This document shows positions 24,530 to 34,891 of a DNA stretch of 64,000 nt, piece by piece. Every line of letters starts with the position of its first letter. Positions within the stretch are counted from its first letter, which is position 1. Position numbers and translations under genes: made by a program. Location: positions 34,111,109 to 34,175,108 of the forward strand of contig NC_132892.1 of the NCBI RefSeq assembly GCF_030463535.1, read 5' to 3'. Below the pieces are notes generated by a model. It ran no database searches, was not told the origin of the DNA, and worked only from the letters and a program-made list of their open reading frames with translations. The DNA is from Salminus brasiliensis (Eukaryota; Chordata; Actinopteri; Characiformes; Bryconidae).

Positions 24530-26222
24530 CCTTACCCTACTGCCTAAAAAAGATAATAATGCACAAATAATGCAGAGCACTTCATTATCCCAGAGAAATT
24601 TGACTCCAAACCTCTCAGTGCTGACCAATGAGAATAGATCGGTCATGTTAAGGAACTTGGAGGAGACTGCTGAAGTGCCCTTTGACAATGCAGAGGCACT
24701 GGTACAGAGTCTGGGTATTTGGCCCATCAGTGTTCCTTCACAGATGAAGTAGGCCCTAACTGTAGAGCAGTGGTTGTGGGTCAGCCCCAATCTCAATGTA
24801 TCTTATGTTCAGAGCCCCTTAGAGGATCTCGAGAGTCTTTCACTGAAAAGGTCATACAAAGATGATATGTCAAACTGCTAGGCCTGGTGGACACTTCCTG
24901 GCAGCCACATTTCAGCCTTGCCAGAGAGTCTGATCTTGCACTGTCTGCACTCTACAAATCATCATTTACCAAGTCAGCTGAGAATTTACAATGGAAAATA
25001 ATCACCAGACAGTTAATTTCACAAGTATGGCTAAAAACCTTCAAAACCTTATATTTTATATATTTTAAAAACCTTATATTATATATACACAACTGCATTT
25101 AGATCAGGCTAAGATCCAGGCTGACTGAATTATGCTTCATCACCAGGCTTTACAATAATTAAAACTCTTGAAAAACAAAGCCTCCTCCGCTGATACATGT
25201 ACCAAGCATCAGTATTCTCAGCCATTCACACCATGTGCAGTGGTCGTTTATCAGAATTCAGCACTTGTGTTGAAGGAAGCCACAAAGCCCATGTTTGACA
25301 CTTCAACCATATGCAACCTTTTTGCTTCCTAAAGAAGATGTAGTTTTCTATTTGCATATATGTGGGAAAACCTGAATACTTACATACCATGCTTACATAC
25401 TGACGACTGTTCTGTAGGGGTCTGATTACAGGTTTCTGATCACTGATTAATCTACTTATTTTACAGGCCACACAGCAGACTACTCATACTTCACCAACCC
25501 TTCGTAATTTTCTCCTTTCTTTCCTCTCACCATTATGCAGAGCAGCCCCCTGCTGATTGCTCGCTGCTGATGCGAGTCCATTTGTGGTTGGGTGTGGGTG
25601 CCTACCCTCTGGATCTGTCTTATCCCACTGTCAGAACCCTTCAGTTTTGCTGAACTCTCTTACCTTCGTTTTCCTCTACTTTCTCTCTTTTTCACATTTA
25701 TTGAGAAGCCCTGTTCTAGCTGTTCTGTCTTAGTACTGTCAGACTTGCTCTCCACAATCCTGCTGTGATGCTGTCCTGCTCTGGATCTTCATATTAATTC
25801 ATTCATATTTAACTGCATAGCTATGAAAATGAATGTTTACCTGCATAAACTTTTACATTCCTCTGACATGCTCATAATTTATGACTTGATGTCACATTCT
25901 CCACAGCTTTTAATTTATTATTGTTTTTTAAAAAATGTTTCTTGTTTTCGATTATTTCTTGCACTATCCGGTGTCAATCAGAGGAGGTCGGGTATATCTT
26001 TTGAGTCTTGGTTCCTCTCAAGTTCTTTTTTTGATCTGAAGGAGTTTTTATTTCTCATTACTTTCCTTGTTAAAAAGAGACTCGAGCCCGGATCTCGCTG
26101 CTTCGTGACAAGATTTGTTGTGAAAACTGAAATAGAAAAAAAATATGAACTGAATTGAATTGACTTGATTATATTAAAGACAAACAAAACAAACTATACT
26201 TTCAGTCTCAGTGAACTATTGG
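24530..26222. other. duplicated spacer between genes D and E
   Basis: Second copy of 17800-19272. An additional stretch of roughly 200 bp near 24905-25120 is absent from the first copy. No gene recognised. Confidence 0.5.
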
Positions 26223-26228
26223 TTTATT
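26223..26228 (-). promoter_or_regulatory. ancestral polyadenylation signal AATAAA of gene E, now beyond the transposon
   Basis: Matches the signal of gene D, but it is separated from the present E stop codon (30378) by the 3.8-kb insertion. A transcript using it would carry the element in its 3' UTR. Confidence 0.45.
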
Positions 26229-28644
26229 GTCCTTACAAAATCATTTAAAAGCAAGCTTTTACATAAAAAACAGATACATAAAAATACAAAAATAAATACA
26301 TATAAAAAGATGTAAAAAAAAAAAAAAAGACTCCCATACCCAGAACAATAATTAAAAATAATAAAGCACTTATATAATTTTTGAATAAATGTATAAAATG
26401 ACACAGCATATTAACCACGGTTAACTCAACACTGTTAGTGTGAAAATGTAACAGTACATCTCTTGACCCTGTTTATACCTGGTTACTTCATCCATCTTAA
26501 ATATCAGGATTATCAGCACTAACCTGTGCTGCACTGTTTTCTGTCTGATCTACAACAACGTAAAATGCACATTCTGTTTGCACTATTCTATGTGGAGTTG
26601 GGGTTTAGACTCTGGTACACTGAAAAAACAAACTTGTAAGATTTACTTGATAAAATCCTCGTAACAATTTGCACTAACATTCTTTAAGTAAATCTTACTG
26701 CTGTAATATTAAGTATATTTTACTTGTAAAAATCAAGTAAAATGTACATACCACTAAACTTTACATCTTTAAATATATTAAGTAAAGGTTACTTAATTAT
26801 ATTGAAGGTAAAAGTTATATGTACTTTAATTAATTATGTACAGTCCATTTAGTTTTTCTTCTTAGACCAAAATATAATTACATCAAAATATTAAGTAAAT
26901 GTGTCATGAAATATATACATAAATTGTATGTTTTTTTCTGTTCTACATTTCCAATTACTTGGTTTTACAAATTTCTATTACTCACTATTTTTACATAAAT
27001 GTTGCAATGATTTTTTTATTACACTTTACCAAATGTCGTCTAAATATACTTTTACCCTGAAAAAAAAAAACCCATGAACATGAAACATTTCAACAGTTTA
27101 TTCGTCAACATTCTAAAAACATCTAAAAATGTTCACATGACATACAAATTATTTCAAAGTGCATTTACTAAAACCTGAAACAACCTCATAGGACCAACAT
27201 TTAAAGCAACTGCAGAATAAAAAAAATTTTTTTTAATTATTATAAACTTTAAATTATTTTAAACAAGAGAAATGAAGAAAAATAAAATCTTGTTCAATTA
27301 TGCAACAGCAACATGACAATAATAATAATAATAAAAAAAAAACGTTACCCAATTTAGAATGGCAATTTTACTGTATTGAAAAATGCAAGTAAAACTGTCT
27401 GCTGTTCCAATGCATTATTATTAGTATAGACACAAAATATATATGAAAAATATATACAAAAAAAAAGTCACATAACATAACACCAACAGAAGATAAGGGC
27501 TTTAACCTGACAGAGATAGAAAATACTGACATTCTAGCAGCGTTTTTGGAATTATCAACATTAACAATGCTCATCTAAATCAGCACCACTCCCAACACTA
27601 TGTTCTTGCACAAGGATTATACAGTATATAATGCTGTAGAGTACTTTAACTTAAATTGGGTCGAAACATTTGTTGGCTTGTCAGTAAATATCATCTTGGA
27701 TATTTAACAAATCTTCTACACCCAACAAATTTGGTGCCATTCATTTATAAAACTTAAATGGAACTGGCATTTGAAACTGCAATTACAACGTTCAAACTCA
27801 CACTCTGAACTAGTGTACTAATGCATTAAAACATTTATGATTTACATTTTTTCCAATGTTTTTATACTTCAGTGTTTGAGAAGAGAAACAGATTTGTTTT
27901 TACAGTTGTGGAGATAGAAACCTGTGTGTTGTCATGTATATAACAATAGCAATGTTAATATCCACAATGACCAGGTACTCTACATGGCTTTCAACAAGTT
28001 TTAAGTAAAAGTTTGAAGAAAAGAAAAAAAAAAAAGTTCTCTTGGGACAAAAAACACCCCAGATGTAATAGTTCCATCTGGAATTAAATGTATTGATGAA
28101 ATATTTTAGAAGAAAACACTTGGTCACCTATGACAATAGCAATGCCTCATAAACCAGCATTTCACAGCAATCAACCTTGAGAGACCTTTGTCTTGTTCCC
28201 ATCTCCACCACTCTTGATGCCTCAGTGGAGTTCACCTTCAATAGTTCTCAATAAAGACTAAACTGTTACCCATTAAACTGTAATAAATGTTAGTAAAAGG
28301 AAAAACATGGGGTACCTCTGAAGAGTTCTGCCCTACTATTTGGAAAGAGCGGAGAGGCATGACTTGACAAGCAAACTCTGGGAGATGGGCAATGTCCCAC
28401 AACTTGGAACTTGGACACATGAATGCAAACAGACAGCCCAAAAATATCGATAAACATTTCAAAGGTTTAATGTCTGTGTCTGGACAGTGGATGTTCCATG
28501 TAGAGACAAACGGCTGTTCATGAAGGGAAGGTCCAGAGTAGCGATCAGCCTTGACAAGTTGTTGTTAGTCATTTGTAGGATGCAAAACAGTCAAATGGAG
28601 TGTGACAGCAGTAAGATGTAAAGTGCATGCCACTGCAGTAGTAT

Positions 28645-28941
28645 CTAAGATAGCAGCTTAGACTTTAATGCTTGTACCTTTGGGGACAGTTTGATCGCAT
28701 CCAGTTCGAGGAAAAGCTTCTGGAAGACCTCAAAAGTGTATCGTAGCGTTGGAGGGTATGCCAGATTGAGAGCATAAATCAGTCCCATGAGCAGCGCGCA
28801 AGCTTTAGCAGTGTTGCGACATCCCGGCAAAATCTCTGTGCCATCAAGATGGATGGAAACGTCCACTGGATCCTCGCCATCAGCACCACGGGTGACCAAG
28901 ATCTTGAAGATGTGTTCAGTGACATCACTGTGATTGTCCTC
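28645..28941 (-). CDS. element-borne exon, C-terminus of a fish SAMD3-like repeat protein
   Basis: Terminal coding exon inside the transposon, with a good acceptor (TGTGCAG) at its 5' side and TAG at 28645-28647. It encodes about 98 residues containing GLIYALNLAYPPTLRYTFEV and FLELDAIKLSPKVQALKSKL. I recognise this as the C-terminal segment of proteins annotated in many fish genomes as 'sterile alpha motif domain-containing protein 3-like', which are often repeat-associated. That assignment is from memory and moderate in confidence. No upstream exons were recovered, so this is a partial gene carried by the element. Confidence 0.5.
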   Translation of the reverse strand, partial: EDNHSDVTEHIFKILVTRGADGEDPVDVSIHLDGTEILPGCRNTAKACALLMGLIYALNLAYPPTLRYTFEVFQKLFLELDAIKLSPKVQALKSKLLS

Positions 28942-29379
28942 CTGCACAGAATTTACAATAACACAAAAATGTATTGAAAAACAAGTAGAATTGTTAAAAT
29001 GTAACTAATTTGATAAATACAAACAAATTATGTGACACTTGATTGAACCATTCTAAGTTACAGAAACATGGGAGCACAATCAGCTCGTTCTAAGCTAACA
29101 AAAATAGAACAGTTTTTATTTACAATACTATGTATTATACACTGAATAAAACATTATTAAAATCATCATCATCATCATCATCATCATCTCTCTCTCAAAC
29201 CTGTCAGGGGAGCTGGTGCCTATCCCAGCATTCAGGGCAAAAGGCAGAATATGCCCTGGACAGACATTATGATCATTGGATACTATTTATTATACACAAT
29301 TTAATTAACAAAAGGTTTAAAGGTTGGCCATTTTCATAACCCCCAAAAGGGGGACATCTCACCGCCAAAGTGTATGTAA

Positions 29380-30160
29380 GGGGGTGTCTCTGTTAAACCA
29401 ATTAAATCAAAACATTTTCTGTTGACACGTGATCCAATGACACGCATATGATGAGTCTGCAATGGCATAAATGCTGAGTCACTGTGATAAACGCTTCTCA
29501 GGAGCCAGCGCAGCTTTTATCCAGCTCGGTCCAAAACGCGTAACGTTACCAATAGGCGTCCATCCAGGTGTTACGCTGCTGAAAAAACGGTGTGTGACCA
29601 CCCTAAATAAACCTCTAAGTTACAAAAAGACTCATTTTGGTTCCCTGTTTGCATAATAAAGTGAAGGCAGCTCTTCCTGGCTGCTCTGACCTTCCCTCCA
29701 CACCAAGAGCGGGTCGGCATCAGCACTGAGGCTCACAGCACAGCAATTAGCAAACGTGCTCTGATGTACCAAAATAATATGGTCATTAAACAATGAGCTC
29801 AAAATAATCTACACCTGCTGAACAGCGGAATTACTCATGTTAACCTGAGGAAATGAGCCTAACTATGATGAACTGGCACATGGCTGAACTTTAGCTAGCT
29901 GCGTTAGCTATGGTGTTAACAAACACTTTCTCTCTCTTGACTCTAGTTTTGACTTTGCTTCGCCTAATTCCCCACTCAAACTACTGAATGCCACACAGAC
30001 TCATTTTCTATCTCTAGATAAGATAAGCAAGAGCTTCCCTCCCTCCAGACTCGGCCATAACTTGCAGCAGCGGCTCCTCCGGGGCATCAGGTCTGAACAC
30101 AGCGCCAATCAAGGCTCGTTCAGCGCGCATGCGCGTAGTTAACGCAGCGCACTGTTTTGT
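29380..30160. promoter_or_regulatory. CpG-rich promoter-like segment inside the transposon, with NRF1-type site
   Basis: Locally GC- and CpG-richer than the AT-rich surroundings. GCGCATGCGC at 30125-30134 matches the palindromic NRF1 core. It lies upstream, on the minus strand, of the SAMD3-like exon and would be its natural promoter. Confidence 0.4.
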
Positions 30161-30377
30161 GTTAAATTTTACTCAGTATTTTTAGGTTTATGTACTGTGA
30201 CAAAAACACATATAAATACAACTGAGGTCTTTCAATAACATTTATTCACACCACACACTTAATTTATTACATGAACAAATTGTGTATATGTTTACATTCT
30301 TACTTAAAAAATAATAGTTATCACATCATTTTAATATTACAGTGTAGATTGTATGAGCATTAATTAAATATATTTTA

Positions 30378-32074
30378 CTACACCAAAAAGTTTGTTTTTT
30401 CAGTGTAGACTGAATCTGATTGGTTGGTGTTGTGGTGTAGGCTCTGGTAGACTGAATCTGATTGGTTGGTGTTGTGGTGTAGGCTCTGGTAGACTGAATC
30501 TGATTGGTTGGTGTTGTGGTGTAGGCTCTGGTAGACTGAATCTGATTGGTTGGTGTTGTGGTGTAGGCTCTGGTAGACTGGACTCAGGCTGATGTTCTTC
30601 CTTGTCCCAGGTGGATCATTTTCATAATCATTGTCATTCTGAAATCATAGCAACACAGAAAGTCTCCATTATCCAATCTTTGAGGACCTTAAAGGTTCTA
30701 TTAATCACATTGCAACACACACTGCTAATCACACTGCTATACACACTTGCTACTACCCAGTAATTAAAGCCAACTGGTTCTGACTGTGACTGGTATGCTT
30801 AAAGGTTGATTTCAGGTTGTTCAAATGCCAAAATCCTCAAGCTCCTCAGCCCTTCTTGTGATGAAGGGGACCCTGCTCCATTCTTTGGTTTGTTGTGAAT
30901 CCTGAATCTGCCTCTTGGTCAGTCCCCTTATAAAGGTTTTAAGGCTTAAAATCTTGATTGAAATGAGCATGTACAAGGAGTAAGTGTTAATAGGAGTAGG
31001 TCTAGTACTAGCAGCAGTAGTAATAGTACTGCTAGTAGTTGTACTATAGTGATAGTTAAAGTAGTAGTTGTAGTAGCAGACGCAGCAATAGTACTTAAAG
31101 TACCAGGAGTAATACTAGTACTCTTAAAGTATTAGCAGCCGCAGTAGTATTAATAGTAGTAGTAGCAGAAATACTAATAGTAGTAAGAGTAGTAAACGTA
31201 GTAATAGTATTAGTATTAGTAATAGTAGTAGTAATGGTGTTACTACATGTAATATTTACAGTGGTAGAGTAATAGCAGTTGTAGCAGCCTGTTCTTGCTC
31301 TATGACTGTTCTTTTAGGGTGTGTTTATACTTGTTAGCTTTGGTTTAATTAAAATGGACCCTGGTGCGATTGCTCTGTTAGTGTGGTTTGTAAATGTAAA
31401 CGCTGTCTTTTGAAACTAACAGAGACCCTTTTCTGTGCTTTAACTTCTGTTTAACTCTTTAGTTTACTTTTTAGTAGGGCTGTGTCCCAAACCACACACT
31501 ACCACACTGTGTTTCAACACTAGCCCCCATTAGAACTGCATTCATTAGTGTAGTCGGCTCAGTTAAAAACGGTGTGAGTTGGATTTTACAGCTTGAACGT
31601 ACCTCATTCTGTGAATAATTTAGCATGTGTACTTCATCAGAATCATGGTTTAATACTGATATCAGGATCACGTGAATTGATAAGACAGGTTTAAGGAATC
31701 TTCACCTTATCCCCTTTTTTCCCATTTGGGTTGATTGTTAATTAGTCAGTATGAACACAAAGCAGACCAGGACTAAAACCTAAAAGTGTATATTTTGTTA
31801 CTTGGTCCGGACCAAGAGACACCCTTAGTGTTCCTGTGGTCTTCTACTTCACCAGCTCCGTTCACTTACTGAGTTATTAGTTGCAGATCTTTCACTGATG
31901 TGGGCGGGGTCTGCATAAAGAGAGAAAACCTCACTTATAGAAATGGTGTCTGGATTCAGGTCTGACTGCAGTGATTAAAAAAGTGTGGGAGCTGTTACAG
32001 GACTCCTACTGTAGAACACCAATCACATAGTTACAGGTGTGTTAACTGATCTAGGAAAACGAGATCAACATATT

Positions 32075-32105
<31 letters not shown>

Positions 32106-32259
32106 GTAGTAGTACTTTCTGTCTTGGTGCATCTCAGTCTGTAGAAGATCAGGGTTAGTCCTCCAATCAGAAGCAGAACCACACAGACACTCACAGTGAT
32201 GATGATGACAGAGGAACCTGGAGCTGAGAGACAGAAAGAACAGACTATCACCAACTTTA

Positions 32260-32319
<60 letters not shown>

Positions 32320-34254
32320 ATAGGTATATCAGACATGGTCACGGTTGTTGCTGTTGATGAAGCTGATGGTGTTCAGAGAACATTTATTAGCATTTATAAG
32401 AAATGAAAAGGCACAAAATGGGCTTCATCAAAAGTCTTTGGTGATGTTAGCGTGGTTCTGTATGTGGTATCTTTATAAAATCAAGATCTGAAAATCTTAA
32501 TTACTGGAATTTATACCTGTTATATGTTTCTCAGGAGTTTTTGGTGTTACTGGTGGTGGTGATGTGGTCCTGTAGGTTGGAGATGTTGGTTTCCAGGTTG
32601 TGTTCCGTCTTGCTGATGGTGGTAGATTAGAAGTAGTTGATTTCTTTGCTTCATTAAAAAAGGAATTAATAAATACAGAACATTAACTTCTTATTCCGTA
32701 GGTTCATTATTCAGATTTTACATGAATTACTTTATAACAGTAGTATTATTGGTGGAGTCCCACAGGGTTCTATTTTAGAGGCTATGATACTGCTGAAAAT
32801 TGTGATGTTAAGGTAGTTTAGAGAGTGAAGAACTGAAGTGTTTCTGAATTTAGGGTTAAGAGAGTCAAAACACCTTTCGCTGATTTGGAGTTTAGGATCT
32901 AATGTCCTGAAAATTCTCTTTCTCTGTCTCTCTCTTTCTCTATTTGATCATACGTGTTTAGAAACACTGAGGTCATGTTGAGAAAGTTGACCAGAAGCCT
33001 AAACCCAGTGCTATTTTCTCTGTGGTTCAGAGTTACGGAGAACTCCTCTCATTCTCACACTCAGTGTGATGTGGAAAAGCTGTTCACTTTAGCTTCATAC
33101 CAGTTTTATTACAACAGTTACTGTAACAGGAGTTTAATTATTCACCCATCATTTCTGACCAACTCAATAGCAATGAAGAAGAGTGACTGTGCTATTTTCA
33201 TTATTGCATGATTCTTTCTAATAATATATAAAACTAATACTAATTAAAACTTCACCAAGCTCTTAAAACTACTACTAAACTACTAAAACTACACAGATAC
33301 ACAAGAGCTCTGATCTGTAGAAGAAGTTGAAGATTCTCACCAGAAACCTGCAGCTGAACCTCTGATAATATGAAGTAATAACTGACTGGATTCCCTCCGA
33401 TCCACAATCCACAGTAATAATGTCCTCCATCATCTTCTCTCACATCACTGATTCTCACACTGACAACTTTAGAGCTTCTGTCATCAGACATGGAGAATCT
33501 GACTCCCGGAGAATCTGTGGTGTTTACTGCAAAAAAAGCTTCACCAGATGCTTTGAAGAGGTACTTGTCATTTGTCTGAAACTCCTCTGGATAGGAAAAG
33601 CTGATGGAGACCATCTCACTCAGATAACCAGTCACAGTCTTTGACCTCGAACAGCATGGATCTGTCAATCAAACACAATAACTGAACTTCAACAGAGTAT
33701 CTCAGGCTCCACTCAGGACCTTCTGAAATCATTCATAAAAAAATATTATTTCTGGGATTTCAGATTTGTTTCACCTGTTTTTACTCTCAGTTTCACAGTG
33801 TGACTCCACCCTCCAGTCTCTCCACACTGATATGATCCAGCATTCTCTAAACTCAGGTTTCTGTAGAACACTCTTAGAACTCCAGGAGAGTGTTGTAGAG
33901 AAACTCTGCCTTCATGAACCCATGAGTTCTGGTCAGATTTCACATACACACACGGGTTTGTTGAGTCTTTGCAGAAATATTCATCATGCCCTTTATGTTG
34001 TTGGAAACTGCAGTGAATTATAACGCTACCTCTTTTGTAGCCAATCACATCAAAACAGACCCCCAGACCTGCCAATCAAACAGAAGACTCTGAGTTCCTC
34101 CAGAGTCTCTCATTTCGACATTTCTGCACTTTAATCTACAGCACAGAATCTTCATGCTTCATAAATTCATCATCAATAATTATATATAACTCAAATTGAG
34201 GCAGAATAACTGACCTGAGATCAGGAAGAAGGTGAAGAGGAGGAAGATCTTCAT
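30378..34254 (-). CDS. pIgR-like/CD300-like receptor, gene E, tail exon interrupted by a transposon
   Basis: Complete model of 411 aa. Exons: 34215-34254 signal peptide (MKIFLLFTFFLISG), 33775-34068 D1, 33341-33661 D2, 32517-32648 and 32318-32362 stalk, 32116-32217 transmembrane, 31870-31910, 30378-30638 tail. D1: YFCK...PCVY, SYQCGE. D2: SISFSYP (Cys to Phe), HYYCGL. The tail reads NDNDYENDPPG, then PVYQSL and three SVYQSL units in identical 42-bp repeats. The next unit is cut at SVY by a 3788-bp insertion. Translation runs into the transposon end as TEKTNFLV and stops at TAG 30378-30380. The rest of the ancestral last repeat and the old 3' UTR lie beyond the element, at 26617 and below. The donor after the second stalk exon is GTGTGT in place of the GTAAGT of gene D, because the (CA)n tract has spread into it. 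Probably an inhibitory receptor if correctly spliced. Confidence 0.84.
30406..30573 (-). repeat. coding minisatellite in tail of gene E: four identical 42-bp units
   Basis: Four perfect head-to-tail 42-bp copies, each coding SVYQSLHHNTNQSD with the array offset. Lack of substitutions between units implies recent expansion or homogenisation. Confidence 0.88.
30985..31275. repeat. AGT/TAG triplet-rich low-complexity tract, gene E intron
   Basis: Copy of the tract at 20140-20440 within the duplicated unit, with small length changes. Confidence 0.7.
32262..32317. repeat. (CA)28 microsatellite abutting a splice donor in gene E
   Basis: Uninterrupted CA tract running up to the 3' edge of the second stalk exon (32318). 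It replaces the CACTTACT that holds the donor in gene D. Confidence 0.85.
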
Positions 34255-34384
34255 CCTGAACTGAACTTCAGCTTCTCTGATGTTCATGCAAACTCCATTG
34301 CAGTGTGTTTATCTTCTGTACATTTGCTTTAATCCTCTTTACAGTGAATTCTGCTGGTCTTTATGTGCGTCTCTATTACTGTCT

Positions 34385-34450
34385 GGTTTGGTTGCTTCCT
34401 GTTTCTTAGGAAGAGTCAAAGTAGCTTAACAGAGCTCCTCCCATCAGCAT
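34385..34450 (-). promoter_or_regulatory. 5' flank block of gene E
   Basis: CTTCCTGTTTCTTAGGAAG with both GGAA cores present, then AGAGCTCCTCCC, 130-195 bp upstream of the start codon. Confidence 0.53.
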
Positions 34451-34524
34451 CACTGACCACTTACCAAATTAAACTCATTACACAGTATGAGATCATTTGT
34501 TTGATGAGATATTTAGTTCATACA

Positions 34525-34890
34525 CTCATTGAGCACTTTATTAGGACCATCAGTACTCTTTTTAATTTCTACAAGTATCTAATTATCATGCAGCTGAGTG
34601 TATAATATCATGCAGACATGGACCAGCAGCATCAGGCAATGTTTAGGTTATTATCACAATGGAGGAAACCTATGATCTCTGAGCTGTTATTTTGAGCATG
34701 GCCTGATTGTTGGTGTCAGAAGTGCACTACATTATCACATTAGTCTCTAGAGTTTACTCATAATTAAGATAACATAGAAAACATCCAGTGAGTGGTAGTT
34801 CTTCAGACGGAAACACCATGTTGATGAGAGAGGTCAAGAAGTCAGTGGGTCAACTGAAAATGGTCAGACTAAGTGCAGCTGAAAGAAAGG
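34525..34890 (+). mobile_element. Tc1-like remnant upstream of gene E, shorter copy
   Basis: Starts as in the two paralogous copies but breaks off at 34890, where a retroelement-like sequence begins (TGCTGTAAGGGCTGGCTCC). Confidence 0.6.
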
Positions 34891-34891
34891 G

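Larger units (their letters stand above)
26618..30405. mobile_element. 3788-bp DNA transposon inserted in the gene E tail exon
   Basis: The left end reads CACTGAAAAAACAAACTT and the right end is its inverse complement, and both are flanked by TA (26616-26617 and 30406-30407), taken as the target duplication. The flanks join to restore the gene E tail repeat and ancestral stop, as in gene D, which has no insert. AAGTAAA-type motifs recur within the left 250 bp. A coding exon sits at 28645-28941 and a CpG-rich promoter-like segment at about 29380-30160. A CACT-type terminus would suit a CACTA/EnSpm element, but the TA duplication and lack of a visible transposase leave the family open. It could be non-autonomous. 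Confidence 0.85.

Noticed and set aside
28645-28941. SAMD3-like exon as a host gene of the locus
   Set aside because: It lies wholly within the inserted element and is absent from the paralogous site in gene D.
30406-30573. Regular direct repeats that could suggest a CRISPR array
   Set aside because: There are no spacers: units abut head to tail, are coding, and the genome is eukaryotic.
30392-30592. Plus-strand frame with repeated LNLIGWCCGVGSGR
   Set aside because: Antisense reading of the 42-bp tail minisatellite; the minus strand gives the YQSL repeats in a supported exon.
32031-32342. Frames with long Val-Cys or His-Thr runs, also at 21212-21462 and 48281-48740
   Set aside because: Produced by (CA)n/(GT)n microsatellites.
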